From the NCBI RefSeq assembly GCF_910594005.1, contig NC_057823.1, forward strand, positions 102,472,015 to 102,536,014: a stretch of DNA of 64,000 bases, written 5' to 3'. Source of the stretch: Cervus elaphus (Eukaryota > Chordata > Mammalia > Artiodactyla > Cervidae). Numbering within the stretch: the stretch's first letter is position 1; each line of letters opens with the position of its first letter. A program made the position numbers and the translations under genes. Below are positions 46,795 to 56,484 of this stretch, one piece after another. Under the pieces are notes generated by a model. The model did no database searches. It saw only the letters and a list, made by a program, of their open reading frames with translations, and was not told the DNA's origin.

Positions 46795-49003
46795 AAATAA
46801 TTTATGTAATTAAGTGTATGTGTGTATTTACCTGAAATGTCAAAGTATAAAAAAAAACATTTAATAACAAATCCCTATTAAGCTTTTAGTTTAATTGAGA
46901 AAGCTCATAGGTTTTCTGTTGTTTCACTTCACGTTCTAATGAGTATCACAATTAAGTGTCGCTTTAATTAAAAAGTAGTTTAAATGTATGTAACCAAAGT
47001 TGTTTACCCTGCCAACTTATTCTGACATGTTAGTAATTTCCAATTCAATCATCTAAGATGGAAATCAGCATTATATTTAATGAAATCAAAAGATTATTTG
47101 GCTTCGAAAACTTAAATGAAAGCACTCCCAAGAACTAAGAGAATAAGGATTCTTAAGAAGGAGATGTATGCTTTTTTCTGATATTTGTGTTTTCAACTGA
47201 AGAGCAATTCTTCCTCTGTCTCACCTTTGGGGAATCAAAAATGAGAACTCAACAAGAAAAAAAAAAGTGTGATAGTGTGTGTTGTTTGCTCTTGAAAACT
47301 TATTAAATTCTGAGAGAAAACAAGATTCAGAATAATTGAAAATGCTCATTTTCAATTTGCCTTGTTCCTTCTAGTGGATGCTGCTGTTGACAATGTAAAA
47401 TGTGAAATTAACAAATAATATTATGTATTTCTAATATGTGTTTTTTAACTATAGATGACTTAAGTCTTTTACATTGGTAGTATCCTCACTCCCCACCCCA
47501 CCCCCAACACAAAACATGTGTGTTTAGCAAATATAATGTATATACAAAAACACAGTTTTCTGATTTACCAAAAAACGTACCATGGATAGGATTACAAAAA
47601 ATTCCATGAAGAGGGAGCGTAGTTTTTGAAAGTCTTTGAACCAAGGAACAAAATACTGTTTTGGAGTAACTAGAGTCTGCTGTTGCCTCACTGGTATCTT
47701 AGCATCAAATAGGGATACTTCTTCATTTTTTTCTTTTGCTGTTGATGATGATGTGTGTATCTCCTCCCTGAGATTCACTGTGCATGTATTGCTGCTTCTC
47801 TACTTAACTGAAACACTGAAAGGCATCAAGTGAGACCAGTTTTACTCTGTCTTTGAGGTTGGTTTCACTTTTTACAATTGGTTAAGATAATTCCCAGTTC
47901 TTTAAATAGAGGCTGTAGCTTCAGTTTTAGCACTTAATGACTAAATGCCCTTTTATTAATTTTCTTCATCCTACTGAAATTATATTACATTTGTTTTCAT
48001 ATCCTAATGTAGGTAATAGCTTTGTGGAATGAAAGAAAAATATACTTTATTTTGTGTACTATAACTCTTGCAATCTGAAAAAAAAATTTTTTTTTTTGTT
48101 TTCTCTGGTTCAATATACCATAAAATTTGTTCCCACATAGAATGATGTTGTTTCTTTCTTGCTGTGAAAATGTCAAGTTCAATATGAGGGAAAATGTGAA
48201 TTCAGCACTAAAGTAAATTTTCTTTACTTGGTATACTTGAAAGAAACTGTTAGAACAAATTATATTAGAAATAAAAATACTAGAAAGGCTGTTTAACAAC
48301 ATGTGTTAATATTTTATTTATTAAAATACCGCTATTATCTAAGAGCTTTTATAAGGAACAGATAAACTATCTTGTAAAAATATGTTTTATTTAATAGAAA
48401 TCTGTTCCAGTAGCATTAGCTTCCTTCTTCTTATCCAGTTCTTTGAGAGGTTTCCCAGCACAGTCTCCCCAAGCGCAAATAGAAACAATGTGTTTGCTTT
48501 AGTTTGAAGATACTGGAGGCTTTAGTGTGATCTCGGGGTGCCTCAGGTCTCACATGCATGGATGGTCTCTTAACATTAGTCAGACAATTCCATCAGTGCA
48601 TCCGTGGATCTTCCCTTCACTTGTAAAAAGATATAGAAAACCAATTTTGTTATTGAGCTAACTGAACTTATCAGAGATTGCTGTGAAACATAGTATGCAA
48701 ATAAATTCTTTAAATACAGTATCTCTCATTCTATATATTATCTTTGGAAAGATGACCATTAGGCCCTCTCATTTTATTCCCCATCTCTCCTGAGTTCTTT
48801 GTTTTTAATCTTGTCCCACTTTGAGCTGTATTCTGGTTAATAGCTTTAGATAGTTTTCATTTCATCAAATCCATGTCTTTAGAATTGTCTGAAATACTGT
48901 TTGTCATGTCTGGCATACATGTTAGTACACAAAACCATTTGTTAACCCATTTTCAAATACATTTTCTCTCTCCCCCTCCCCTGTTGATTTAAGCACTATC
49001 TTT
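46795..49003. other. Unassigned AT-rich sequence (2.2 kb)
   Basis: Poly(A/T) patches at 47262-47271 and 48079-48098, C-rich patch at 47489-47510. No gene or repeat recognised; frames at 47524-47833 and 47997-48302 lack motifs. Confidence 0.5.
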
Positions 49004-49018
49004 AAAATATGTATACAT

Positions 49019-50018
49019 AATGGGCTGAAGAACTGAACAGACATTTCTCCAAAGAAGACATACAGATGGCTAACAAACACATGAAAAGATGCTCAACATC
49101 ACTCATTATCAGAGAAATGCAAATCAAAACCACAATGAGGTACCATTACACGCCAGTCAGGATGGCTGCTATCCAAAAGTTTACAAGCAATAAATGCTGG
49201 AGAGGGTGTGGAGAAAAGGGAACCCTCTTACACTGTTGGTGGGAATGCAAACTAGTACAGCCACTATGGAGAACAGTGTGGAGATTCCTTAAAAAACCGG
49301 AAATAGAACTGCCATATGACCCAGCAATCCCACTGCTGGGCATACAGACCGAGGAAACCAGATCTGAAAGAGACACGTGCACCCCAATGTTCATCACAGC
49401 ACTGTTTATAATAGCCAGGACATGGAAGCAACCTAGATGCCCATCAGCAGACGACTGGATAAGGAAGCTGTGGTACATATACACCATGGAATATTACTCA
49501 GCCATTAAAAAGGATTCATTTGAATCAGTTCTAATGAGATGGATGAAACTGGAGCCCATTATACAGAGTGAAGTAAGCCAGAAAGATAAAGACCAATACA
49601 GTATACTAACACATATATATGGAATTTAGAAAGATGGTAATGATGACCGTACATGGAGATAGCAAAAGAGGCACAGATATAAAGAACAGACTGTTGGACT
49701 CTGTGGGAGAAGGTAAGGGTGGGATAATTTGAGAGACTAGCATTGAAGCATGTATATTATCATATGTGAAATAGATCGCCAGTCCAAGTTTGATGCATGA
49801 GACAGGGCGTTCAGGGCTGGTGCACTGGGAAGACCCAGAGGGATGGGGTGGGGAGGGAGGTGGGAGGGGGGTTCAGGATGGGTGGGGGGACACATGTACA
49901 CCCATGGCTGATTCATGTCAATGTATGGCAAAAACCACTACAATATTGTAAAGTAATTAGCCTCCAGTTTAAATAAATTAATTAATTAGAAAAATAAAAT
50001 AAACATTAAAACAAAACA
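49019..50018 (+). mobile_element. L1 LINE, 5'-truncated, ORF2 C-terminus and 3'UTR
   Basis: Starts in ORF2 (GGGCTGAAGAACTGAACAGA), ends with the L1 3'UTR and an A-rich tail. Exact 15-bp TSD AAAATATGTATACAT at 49004-49018 and 50019-50033. The ORF2 remnant is listed separately. Low divergence makes it one of the younger L1 events here. Confidence 0.96.
49066..49629 (+). pseudogene. L1 ORF2 C-terminal fragment with Cys-rich knuckle
   Basis: 187 open codons: MANKHMKRCSTSLIIREMQI, KTTMRYHYTPVRMA, then CWRGCGEKGTLLHCWWEC (the CX3CX7HX4C zinc-knuckle-like motif of L1 ORF2 at about residues 45-61), YDPAIPLLGI, WYIYTMEYYSAIKKD. It ends at the natural ORF2 stop TAG at 49627-49629. No endonuclease or reverse transcriptase is present, so it cannot retrotranspose. 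Confidence 0.93.
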
Positions 50019-50084
50019 AAAATATGTATACATGACATATTCATATGTTATTTATATAAATGTTAAATATATATTTTGTATACA

Positions 50085-50293
50085 TCCATCCCAGGTGGCT
50101 CAGACGGTAAAGTGTCTGCCTACAATGTGGGAGACCTGGGTTTGATCCCTGGGTTGGAAAGATCCCCTGGAGAAGGAAATGGCAACCCACTCTAGTACTC
50201 TTGCCTGGAAAATCCCATGGACGGAGGAGCCTGGTAGGCTACAGTCCATGGGGTCACAAAGAGTCGGACGCGACTGAGTGACTAAACTTTTTT
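50085..50293 (+). mobile_element. Bov-tA SINE with TSD
   Basis: Head TCCCAGGTGGCTCAGACGGT, GTGTCTGCCTACAATGTGGG; body AAATGGCAACCCACTCTAGT, GAGCCTGGTAGGCTACAGTC; end GGACGCGACTGAGTGACTAA followed by a T run. Exact 11-bp TSD TTTTGTATACA (50074-50084, 50294-50304). Confidence 0.95.
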
Positions 50294-50584
50294 TTTTGTA
50301 TACACAAGTTCATGTTGCTGGCTTATTTACTATTTTCAGTGTGCAAAATGATACTGGCCAGTAAATATCCTTCATGCTGTCATTGCATGGATTCGGTATC
50401 AAGTGTGGGAGATTTTCCTCATTTGGAAGACTGGAATGCCAGGCTTCTTGAATATGTATGTATTCAGATACTTTGACAAGTACTATATCATTGCTTGAAT
50501 TTTCAGGTAAACAATTCCAACTTGTCACCACTACATAAACAGTATTACCAGTATCTAGAATTTCCACTCTGGAAGATAGTAGAG

Positions 50585-50660
50585 AACAGGGAAGCCGGGC
50601 GTGCCGCAGTCCATGGGGTTGCAAAGAGTCAGACATGTCTTAGCTACTGAACAACAACAG
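50585..50660 (+). mobile_element. BovB/Bov-A 3'-end fragment
   Basis: GAACAGGGAAGCCGGGCGTG CCGCAGTCCATGGGGTTGCA AAGAGTCAGACATGTC matches only the last part of BovB. Severe 5' truncation. Confidence 0.85.
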
Positions 50661-50669
50661 AACTTCCTT

Positions 50670-51075
50670 GCATTCCATTCTTTGATCTTACATTTCTCAA
50701 GGATAACCACTGTTCTGATACAAATGGCATAGATTAGCTATTAGCTATTTTAACTTGATAAAAATTAGCTTTTTAACATCTGATATTTTTAATTCAACAA
50801 TGGGTTTGTAATTTTCATCCCAGCTGTGTTTAACAACAGTTTATTTCCATAGTTTAGTAAAAATGTTTCATATGAATATGTCACAATTTATCTATTCTAT
50901 TGTTGATAGGGACATGGATTGCTTCATTTTCTAACATGAATAATGCTTCTATAAGTAATTTTGCACATGCCTTTTGGGTACATATATTTTTCTGTTAGTC
51001 TGTAGGGGAGGAATTGCTGAATCATAGAATCTGTGAAATAATTTTTCAATATGGTTGAACCAATTTGAATAAATT
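50670..51075 (-). mobile_element. Old L1M fragment
   Basis: Antisense L1 phrases in order: GGATAACCACTGTTCTGATA, CACAATTTATCTATTCTATT GTTGATAGGGACATGG, GAGGAATTGCTGAATCATAG and GGTTGAACCAATTTG. Confidence 0.7.
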
Positions 51076-51134
51076 CAGTAGGCAGATTTTAAGTACTAAT
51101 TCAACATACTTAATGTTGAGTATTCTATATATTT

Positions 51135-51258
51135 TGGAGAAAGGAATGGCAATCCAGTATTCTTGCCTGGAGAATTACACAGACAGAGGAACCTGGTGGG
51201 CTACAGTCCATGGGGTCAGAAAGAGTCAGACACGCCTGAAGGACTAACACACACACAC
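51135..51258 (+). mobile_element. Bov-A SINE monomer with 13-bp TSD
   Basis: GGAGAAAGGAATGGCAATCC .. GGTGGGCTACAGTCCATGGG .. GAGTCAGACACGCCTGAAGG plus an (AC)n tail. Exact TSD ATTCTATATATTT (51122-51134, 51259-51271). Confidence 0.95.
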
Positions 51259-51299
51259 ATTCTATATATTTACAATTCTATACTAAAATAAAACATTGT

Positions 51300-51860
51300 T
51301 TTTGAAGACTACTTCAGCATGGGTTCAGAGTCACAGAAAAGTTTTCAGTGTAGTGTTCAGAATTCCCATATATCCCATTCCCAGTATTCTCCATTCTTAG
51401 AGCCTGCATTATTAGTATGACATATTTGACAAGATTAATGAACTAATAGTAATACATTAGTATTAATTAAAGTTCATACTTAAGATTTCCTCAGCTTTGA
51501 TCTACTATCCTTTTCTTTCTTTCTTTTTTTTTTTTTACAAAATCCCATCTAGGATACCAAGTTATATTAAAAACTTTATGTCTCCTTAAGCTACTTCTTG
51601 TCTATGACAATTTCTCATACATTTTGAAAATTTAAGGAGTGGTGGTCAAGTATTTCATAGAATTTCCTTCAATTGAGATTTCTCTGTTATTTTACCATGA
51701 TTATACTGAAGTCATATTTTAAAGAGGAAGATCACAGAAGTGAAGTGCAATTTTCATCATATATCAAATTGCATACTATTAACATGGCTGAATATTGTTT
51801 CCATTTTGTTTATTTGCTTGGTTATGGTGGTAAAATAAAACATATACCATGAAATATATC
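51300..51860 (-). mobile_element. Old L1M 3'UTR fragment
   Basis: Antisense phrases of an old L1 3'UTR: CATGGGTTCAGAGTCACAGA, CAGTGTAGTGTTCAGAATTC CCATATA, AAATCCCATCTAGGATACCA, GTGGTCAAGTATTTCATAGA ATTTCCTTCAATT, AGAGGAAGATCACAGAAGTG AAG. The order matches a known mammalian-wide L1 3'UTR; orientation is inferred from that. Confidence 0.6.
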
Positions 51861-52799
51861 ATTATTGTATTTTTTTCCAATTTTATTGAGGTAAGATTGG
51901 CAAATTAAAAATTATATATATTTAAGTAATGTGATATAATTTTTTAAAGGTGTACAAATGTGATGATTTAATTACACTGTGACATGCTTACCACAATCAA
52001 AGTAAAGAACCTCATCTGGTAACTATTTTTTTTTTTCCTTTAGAGAACACAAGATCTACATATGCTCTCAGCGAACTGCAAGTGTACATTAGAGTGTTAT
52101 TAATCATAATCACCATGCTGTACATTAAATCCCTAGAAGACAGTCACCTTATAACTGAAACTTTGTACTTTGAACAGCATCTATTTCTCCAGTACCCTTG
52201 CTCCTCACAGTCAACATTTGACTCTCTGGTTGTATGAGTTTGACTTCTTTAGATTTCCCATATAATGAGATCATATAGTATTTGTATTTCTGTGTTTGGC
52301 ATATTTCATTTAGCATAACTTCCTCCAAGTTTACCCATGCTGTCACAAATGGCAGAATCTCCTTTTTCGAAAAGCTGAATAACGTTGCACTATTTGTGTT
52401 GCTCAGTCGCTAAGTCACGTCTGACTCTTTGCAACCTCAGGGACTGCAGGCTCCTTCACCATGTCCCAGAGTTTGCTCAAATTCGTGGCCACTGAGGCGG
52501 CGATGCTATCTTACCGTCTCATCATCTGGCATGCCCTTCTCCTGCCTTCAGTCTTCCCTAGCATCAGGGTCTTTTCCAGTGAGTCAGCACTTCACACCCA
52601 GTAGGCAAAGTACTGGAGCTTCAGCTGCAGCGTCAGTCCTTCCAATGAATATTCAGGGTTGCTTTCCTTTAGGATTGTCTGCTTTGACTTCCTTGCTGTC
52701 CACGGGACTCTTGGGACTCTCAGTAGCGTTCTCCAGCACCACTATTTGAAAGTATCAATTCTTCAGTGCTCAGTCTTCTTTATGGTCCAGCTCTCATTG

Positions 52800-53074
52800 C
52801 TGCTGCTGCTGCTAAGTCGCTCCAGTCGTGTCCGACTCTGTGTGACCCCATAGACGGCAGCCCACCAGGCTCCCCCGTCCCTGGGATTCTCCAGGCAAGA
52901 GCACTGGAGTGGGTTGCCAGTTCCTTCTCCAATGCATGAAAGTGGAAAGTGAAAGTGAAGTCGCTCAGTCGTGTCCGACTCTTCGCGACCCCATGGATTG
53001 CAGTCCACCAGGCTCCTCTGTCCCTGGGATTCTCCAGGTGAGAACACTGGAGTGGGGTGCCATTGCCTTCTCCA
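52800..53074 (-). mobile_element. BOV-A2 SINE dimer nested in BovB
   Basis: Plus strand: GCTGCTGCTAAGTCGCTCCA, GACCCCATAGACGGCAGCCC, then the second unit GAAGTCGCTCAGTCGTGTCC, GGATTGCAGTCCACCAGGCT. TSD CCAGCTCTCATTG (52787-52799) and CCAACTCTCACTG (53075-53087), two mismatches. Many CpGs intact. Confidence 0.95.
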
Positions 53075-53466
53075 CCAACTCTCACTGACTGACCCTAATA
53101 CATGACTACTGGGAAGACCATAGCTTTTGCTATATGACCTTTGTCTGCAGAGTGATGTCCCTGCTTTTAGATACGCTTTCTAGGTTTCTCATAGCTTTCC
53201 TTCAAAGGTACAAGTGTCTTTTACTTTTATGGCTGCAGTCACCATCTGCAGTCATTTTGAAGCCCCCCAATAAAAGAAATCTGTCACTGCTTCTACTGCT
53301 TCCCCTTCTGTTTGCCATGAAGTGATGGGGCCAGATGCCAAGGTTAGTTTCTTTCATGTTGAGTTTCAAGCCGACTTTTTCATTCTCCTCTTTCACCCTC
53401 ATCAAGAGACTCTTTAGTTGCTCTTAACCTTCTGCTATTATAAGAGTGGTATCCTCTGCATGTCTG

Positions 53467-53660
53467 CGGCTTCCCTAGTAGCATAGATGGTGAAGAGTCT
53501 GCCTGCAATGCAGGAGACCCAGGTTCTATCCCTGGGTCAGGAAGATCCCCTGGAGAAGGAAATGACAACCCACTTAAGGGTTCTTGCCTGGAGAATTCTG
53601 TGGACAGAGGCTACAGTCCATGGGGTTGCAAACAGTCAGACATGACTGAAGACTGACACA
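53467..53660 (+). mobile_element. Bov-tA SINE nested in BovB
   Basis: Head CGGCTTCCCTAGTAGCATAG, CCTGCAATGCAGGAGACCCA; body TCCCCTGGAGAAGGAAATGA; part of the body (the GGAGCCTGGTGGG block) is deleted near 53610. Flanked by imperfect TSD text CTCTGCATGTCTG and GTCTGTGTATCTAAGG, both from the BovB target. Confidence 0.93.
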
Positions 53661-54409
53661 TTCGTCTGTGTATCTAAGGTTAATATTTCCCCAGCAGTCT
53701 TGATTCCAGCTTGTGCTTCTTCCAGCCCAGCGTTTCTCATGATGTACTCTGCATATAAGTTAAATAAGCAGGGTGACAATATACAGCCTTGACGTACTCC
53801 TTTTCCTATTTGGAACCAGTCTGTTGTTCCATATCCAGTTCTAACTGTTGCTTCCTGACCTGCATACAGGTTTCTCAGGAGACAGATAAGGTGGTCTGCT
53901 ATTCCCACCTCTTTGAAAACTTTCCACAGTTTGTTGTGATATACACAGTCAAAGGCTTTCTCATAGTCAGTGAAGTTGAAATAGATGTTTTTCTCGAATT
54001 CCCTTGCCTTTTCTGTGATCCTTTTCTGTGAATGTTGGCAATTTGATCCCTGCTCCTCTGCCTATTCTAAACCTAGCTTGTACGTCTGGAAGTTCTTGGT
54101 TCAGGTACTGCTGAAGGCTAGTTTGAAAGATTTTGAGCATAACCTTACTAGCATGTGAAATGAGTGCAATTGTGCAGCAATTAGAATTCTCTTTGCTATA
54201 GCCCTTCTTCATGGATCACAGCGAAGGGAATGTATAACTCAGTGAAGCTATGAGCCATGCCTTTCAGGACCACCCAAGATAGATGAGTCATAGAGAAGAG
54301 TTCTGACAAGATATGGTCCACTGGAGGAGGGAATGGCAAACCACTCCAGTATTCTTGCCTTGAGAACACCATGAACAATATTACATTTAATATATGTATA
54401 TATTTGTGT

Positions 54410-54414
54410 AAAAA

Positions 54415-54451
<37 letters not shown>
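54410..54451. repeat. A run and (TA)n microsatellite
   Basis: About 14 A followed by about 14 TA units at the BovB/L1 border, in an L1 segment that is naturally TA-rich. Confidence 0.92.
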
Positions 54452-54453
<2 letters not shown>

Positions 54454-54478
54454 CAAACCTACATATATAGAGATATCC

Positions 54479-55109
54479 TGTTTTGGTCCTTTAATGAACT
54501 GGAACCTGGTGGTACAGAGTCAACGATAAGAAAGTAAAAGAGGGAAAGAGGCTGATATTCCCTGTTTTACACAGAGGACCAATAAAGCCCTTGACACAGA
54601 ACTTGCATCTCTCACAAAGGCACCAGGCACCCTCTCGAGGGGGTCTTAGAAGCCCGGGCAGGAAAGTGAGCATGACGGGTCTCCACGCTCCAGAGAATCA
54701 GCCAGAAAAAGAGAGAGAGAGAGAGAGAAAGAGAAACAAAAAAGACCCGGGGACCTAAGCTCTGATGGAGCAAAGGTGCTTTAATGATTTTTCTATGAGT
54801 ATATACAGGCTGTGGTACGAGAAACTTCTTTCGGGAATGATAGAGATCAGAAAACCAAATGTACAGCAACCGTTACCAAGGGAACAAGGGGTAATGTTAG
54901 TCACAAGGTCAGGAGACAATCCATATCTCAAGAAAGGGGAGCGAGACTAAGCAGTTTTGTCCTAAAAAGAATGTTTACTAAAGGAGACCCAAGCCTGCCT
55001 CACACAATGACCTCAGTCCCTGGGAGCAGCGTGCTGTTCCGCTTGAAGAAGGACAAAGGACTCATGAGAGACAGCACATAGGAATCCTCCTGTCAAACAT
55101 TCCCTGACA
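54479..55109 (-). mobile_element. Solo LTR of an endogenous retrovirus (6-bp TSD)
   Basis: 631 bp with terminal TG..CA on both strands. The minus strand begins TGTCAGGGAATGTTTGACAG and ends GGACCAAAACA. Exact 6-bp TSD ATATCC at 54473-54478 and 55110-55115; a 6-bp duplication is typical of class II (ERVK-like) elements. A polyadenylation signal ATTAAA (54780-54785 on minus), an upstream TGTATATACT TATA-like motif (near 54800) and a (GA)n/(CT)n tract (54705-54735) fit U3-R-U5 order. No internal viral genes remain, so it is a recombination-derived solo LTR. Confidence 0.9.
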
Positions 55110-55492
55110 ATATCCTTACATAGATATCTCACACAAGTTATTTATCTGTTCATCCATGATGAATACTTTGGTTGTTTACATATCTTTGCTACTGTGAATA
55201 CTGCTGCAATGGACATGAGAATATATATTGTTTTCAGATAAAGATTTTAATTCTTTTGAGTATGTACTTGGAAGCAGAATTGCTGGGTGAGCTGGTAGTT
55301 AAGCTTTTAATTTTTTGAGGAAAGTCTGTATTGTTTTCCTTAATGGTTACACCAATTTACATTTCCATCAACCGTATACAGGGCTCCCTATCCTCTACCC
55401 TCTCGCCATATGCATCATCTCTTGTAGTTTTGATAACAGCTGTCCTAACATGTGTGAGCTCATATCTCATTGTGGTATTCATTTGCATTTCC

Positions 55493-56265
55493 CTAGAAAC
55501 CTGTATGCAGGTCAAGAAGCAACAGTTAGAACTGGACATGGAACAATAGACTGGTTCCAAATAGGAAAAGGAGTACATCAAGGCTGTATATTGTCACCCT
55601 GCTTATTTAACTTATATACAGAGTACATCATGAGAAACGCTGGGCTGGAAGAAGCACAAGCTGGAATCAAGATTGCCGGGAGAAAAATCAATAACCTCAG
55701 ATATGCAGATGATACCAACCTTATGACAGAAAGTGAAGAGGAACTAAAAAGCCTCTTGATGAAAGTGAAAGAGGAGAGTGAAAAAGTTGGCTTAAAGCTC
55801 AACATTCAGAAAACTAAGATCATGGCATCTGGTCCCTTCACTTCATGGCAAATAGATGGGGAGACAGTGGAAACAGTGTCAGACTTTATTTTTGGGGGCT
55901 CCAAAATCACTGCAGATGGTGACTGCAGCCATGAAATTGAAAGATGCTTACTCCTTGGAAGGAAAGTTATGACCAACCTAGACAACATTTTCAAAAGCAG
56001 AGACATTATTTTGCCAACAAAGGTCCATCTGGTCAAGGCTATGGTTGTTCCACTGGTCATGTATGGATGTGAGAGTTGGACTATAAAGAAAGCTCAGCAC
56101 CAAAGCATTGATCCTTTTGAGCTGTGGTGTTGGAGAAGACTCTTGAGAGTCCTTTGGACAGCAAGGAGATCCAACCAGTCCATCCTAAAGGAGATCAGTC
56201 CTGAATCTTCATTGGAAGGACTGATGCTGAAGCTGAAACTCCAATACTTTGGCCACCTCACGTGA
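55493..56265 (+). pseudogene. BovB reverse-transcriptase fragment, open for about 257 codons
   Basis: Translation: NLYAGQEATVRTGHGTIDWF, QIGKGVHQGCILSPCLFNLY (RT block 4 with GCILSP), NNLRYADDTNLM (catalytic YADD), MKVKEESEKVGLKLNIQKTK, CESWTIKKAQHQSIDPFELW, ending at TGA 56263-56265, probably a CGA to TGA change. The open frame extends upstream to 55315 only through antisense L1 sequence, so its first 60 residues are not protein of either element. Lacks endonuclease and much of the RT; inactive. Confidence 0.92.
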
Positions 56266-56484
56266 AGAGTTGACTCATTGGGAAAGACCCTGATGCTGGG
56301 AGGGATTGGGGGCAGGAGGAGAAGGGGACCACAGAGGAGGAGGATGACTGGATGGCATCACTGACTCAAAGGACATGAGTTTGAGTAAACTCCTGGAGTT
56401 TTTGATGCACAGGGAGACCTGGAGTGCTGCAATTCATGGGGTCGCAAAGAATCAGACACGACTGAGTGACTGGACTGAATAATC
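55493..56484 (+). mobile_element. BovB LINE, 5'-truncated, with longest open RT fragment
   Basis: Starts GAAACCTGTATGCAGGTCAA, YADD at 55702-55713, ends GACACGACTGAGTGACTGGA at about 56480. Inserted in the old L1 between CATTTGCATTTCCCT and AATAATCAGTGATATTGAAG. No clear TSD. Confidence 0.94.

Larger units (their letters stand above)
52400..54400 (-). mobile_element. BovB LINE nested in L1, itself holding two SINEs
   Basis: Antisense 3' end at 52400 (GCTCAGTCGCTAAGTCACGT), running through antisense RT (GTTAAATAAGCAGGGTGACA, GTTTGTTGTGATATACACAG) to a region upstream of the RT (CCAAGATAGATGAGTCATAG, CACCATGAACAA). Net length about 1.5 kb after removing its SINEs. TSD TATTTGTGT at 52391-52399 and 54401-54409. 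Minus frames at 53636-53908 and 53967-54212 carry RT text (GIADHLICLLRNLYAGQEAT; GYSKENSNCCTIALISHASK) with stops between. Confidence 0.93.

Noticed and set aside
49066..49629. Possible zinc-finger host gene
   Set aside because: The CX3CX7HX4C block is the known C-terminal knuckle of L1 ORF2; the TSD and 3'UTR confirm an L1 insertion.
52758..53080. Open frames rich in Ser/Gly/Trp (for example 52780-53085 minus)
   Set aside because: These are translations of the BOV-A2 dimer; the same peptides appear at every Bov SINE.
54705..54735. GA microsatellite as an independent locus
   Set aside because: It is part of the LTR's internal tract between the 6-bp TSDs.
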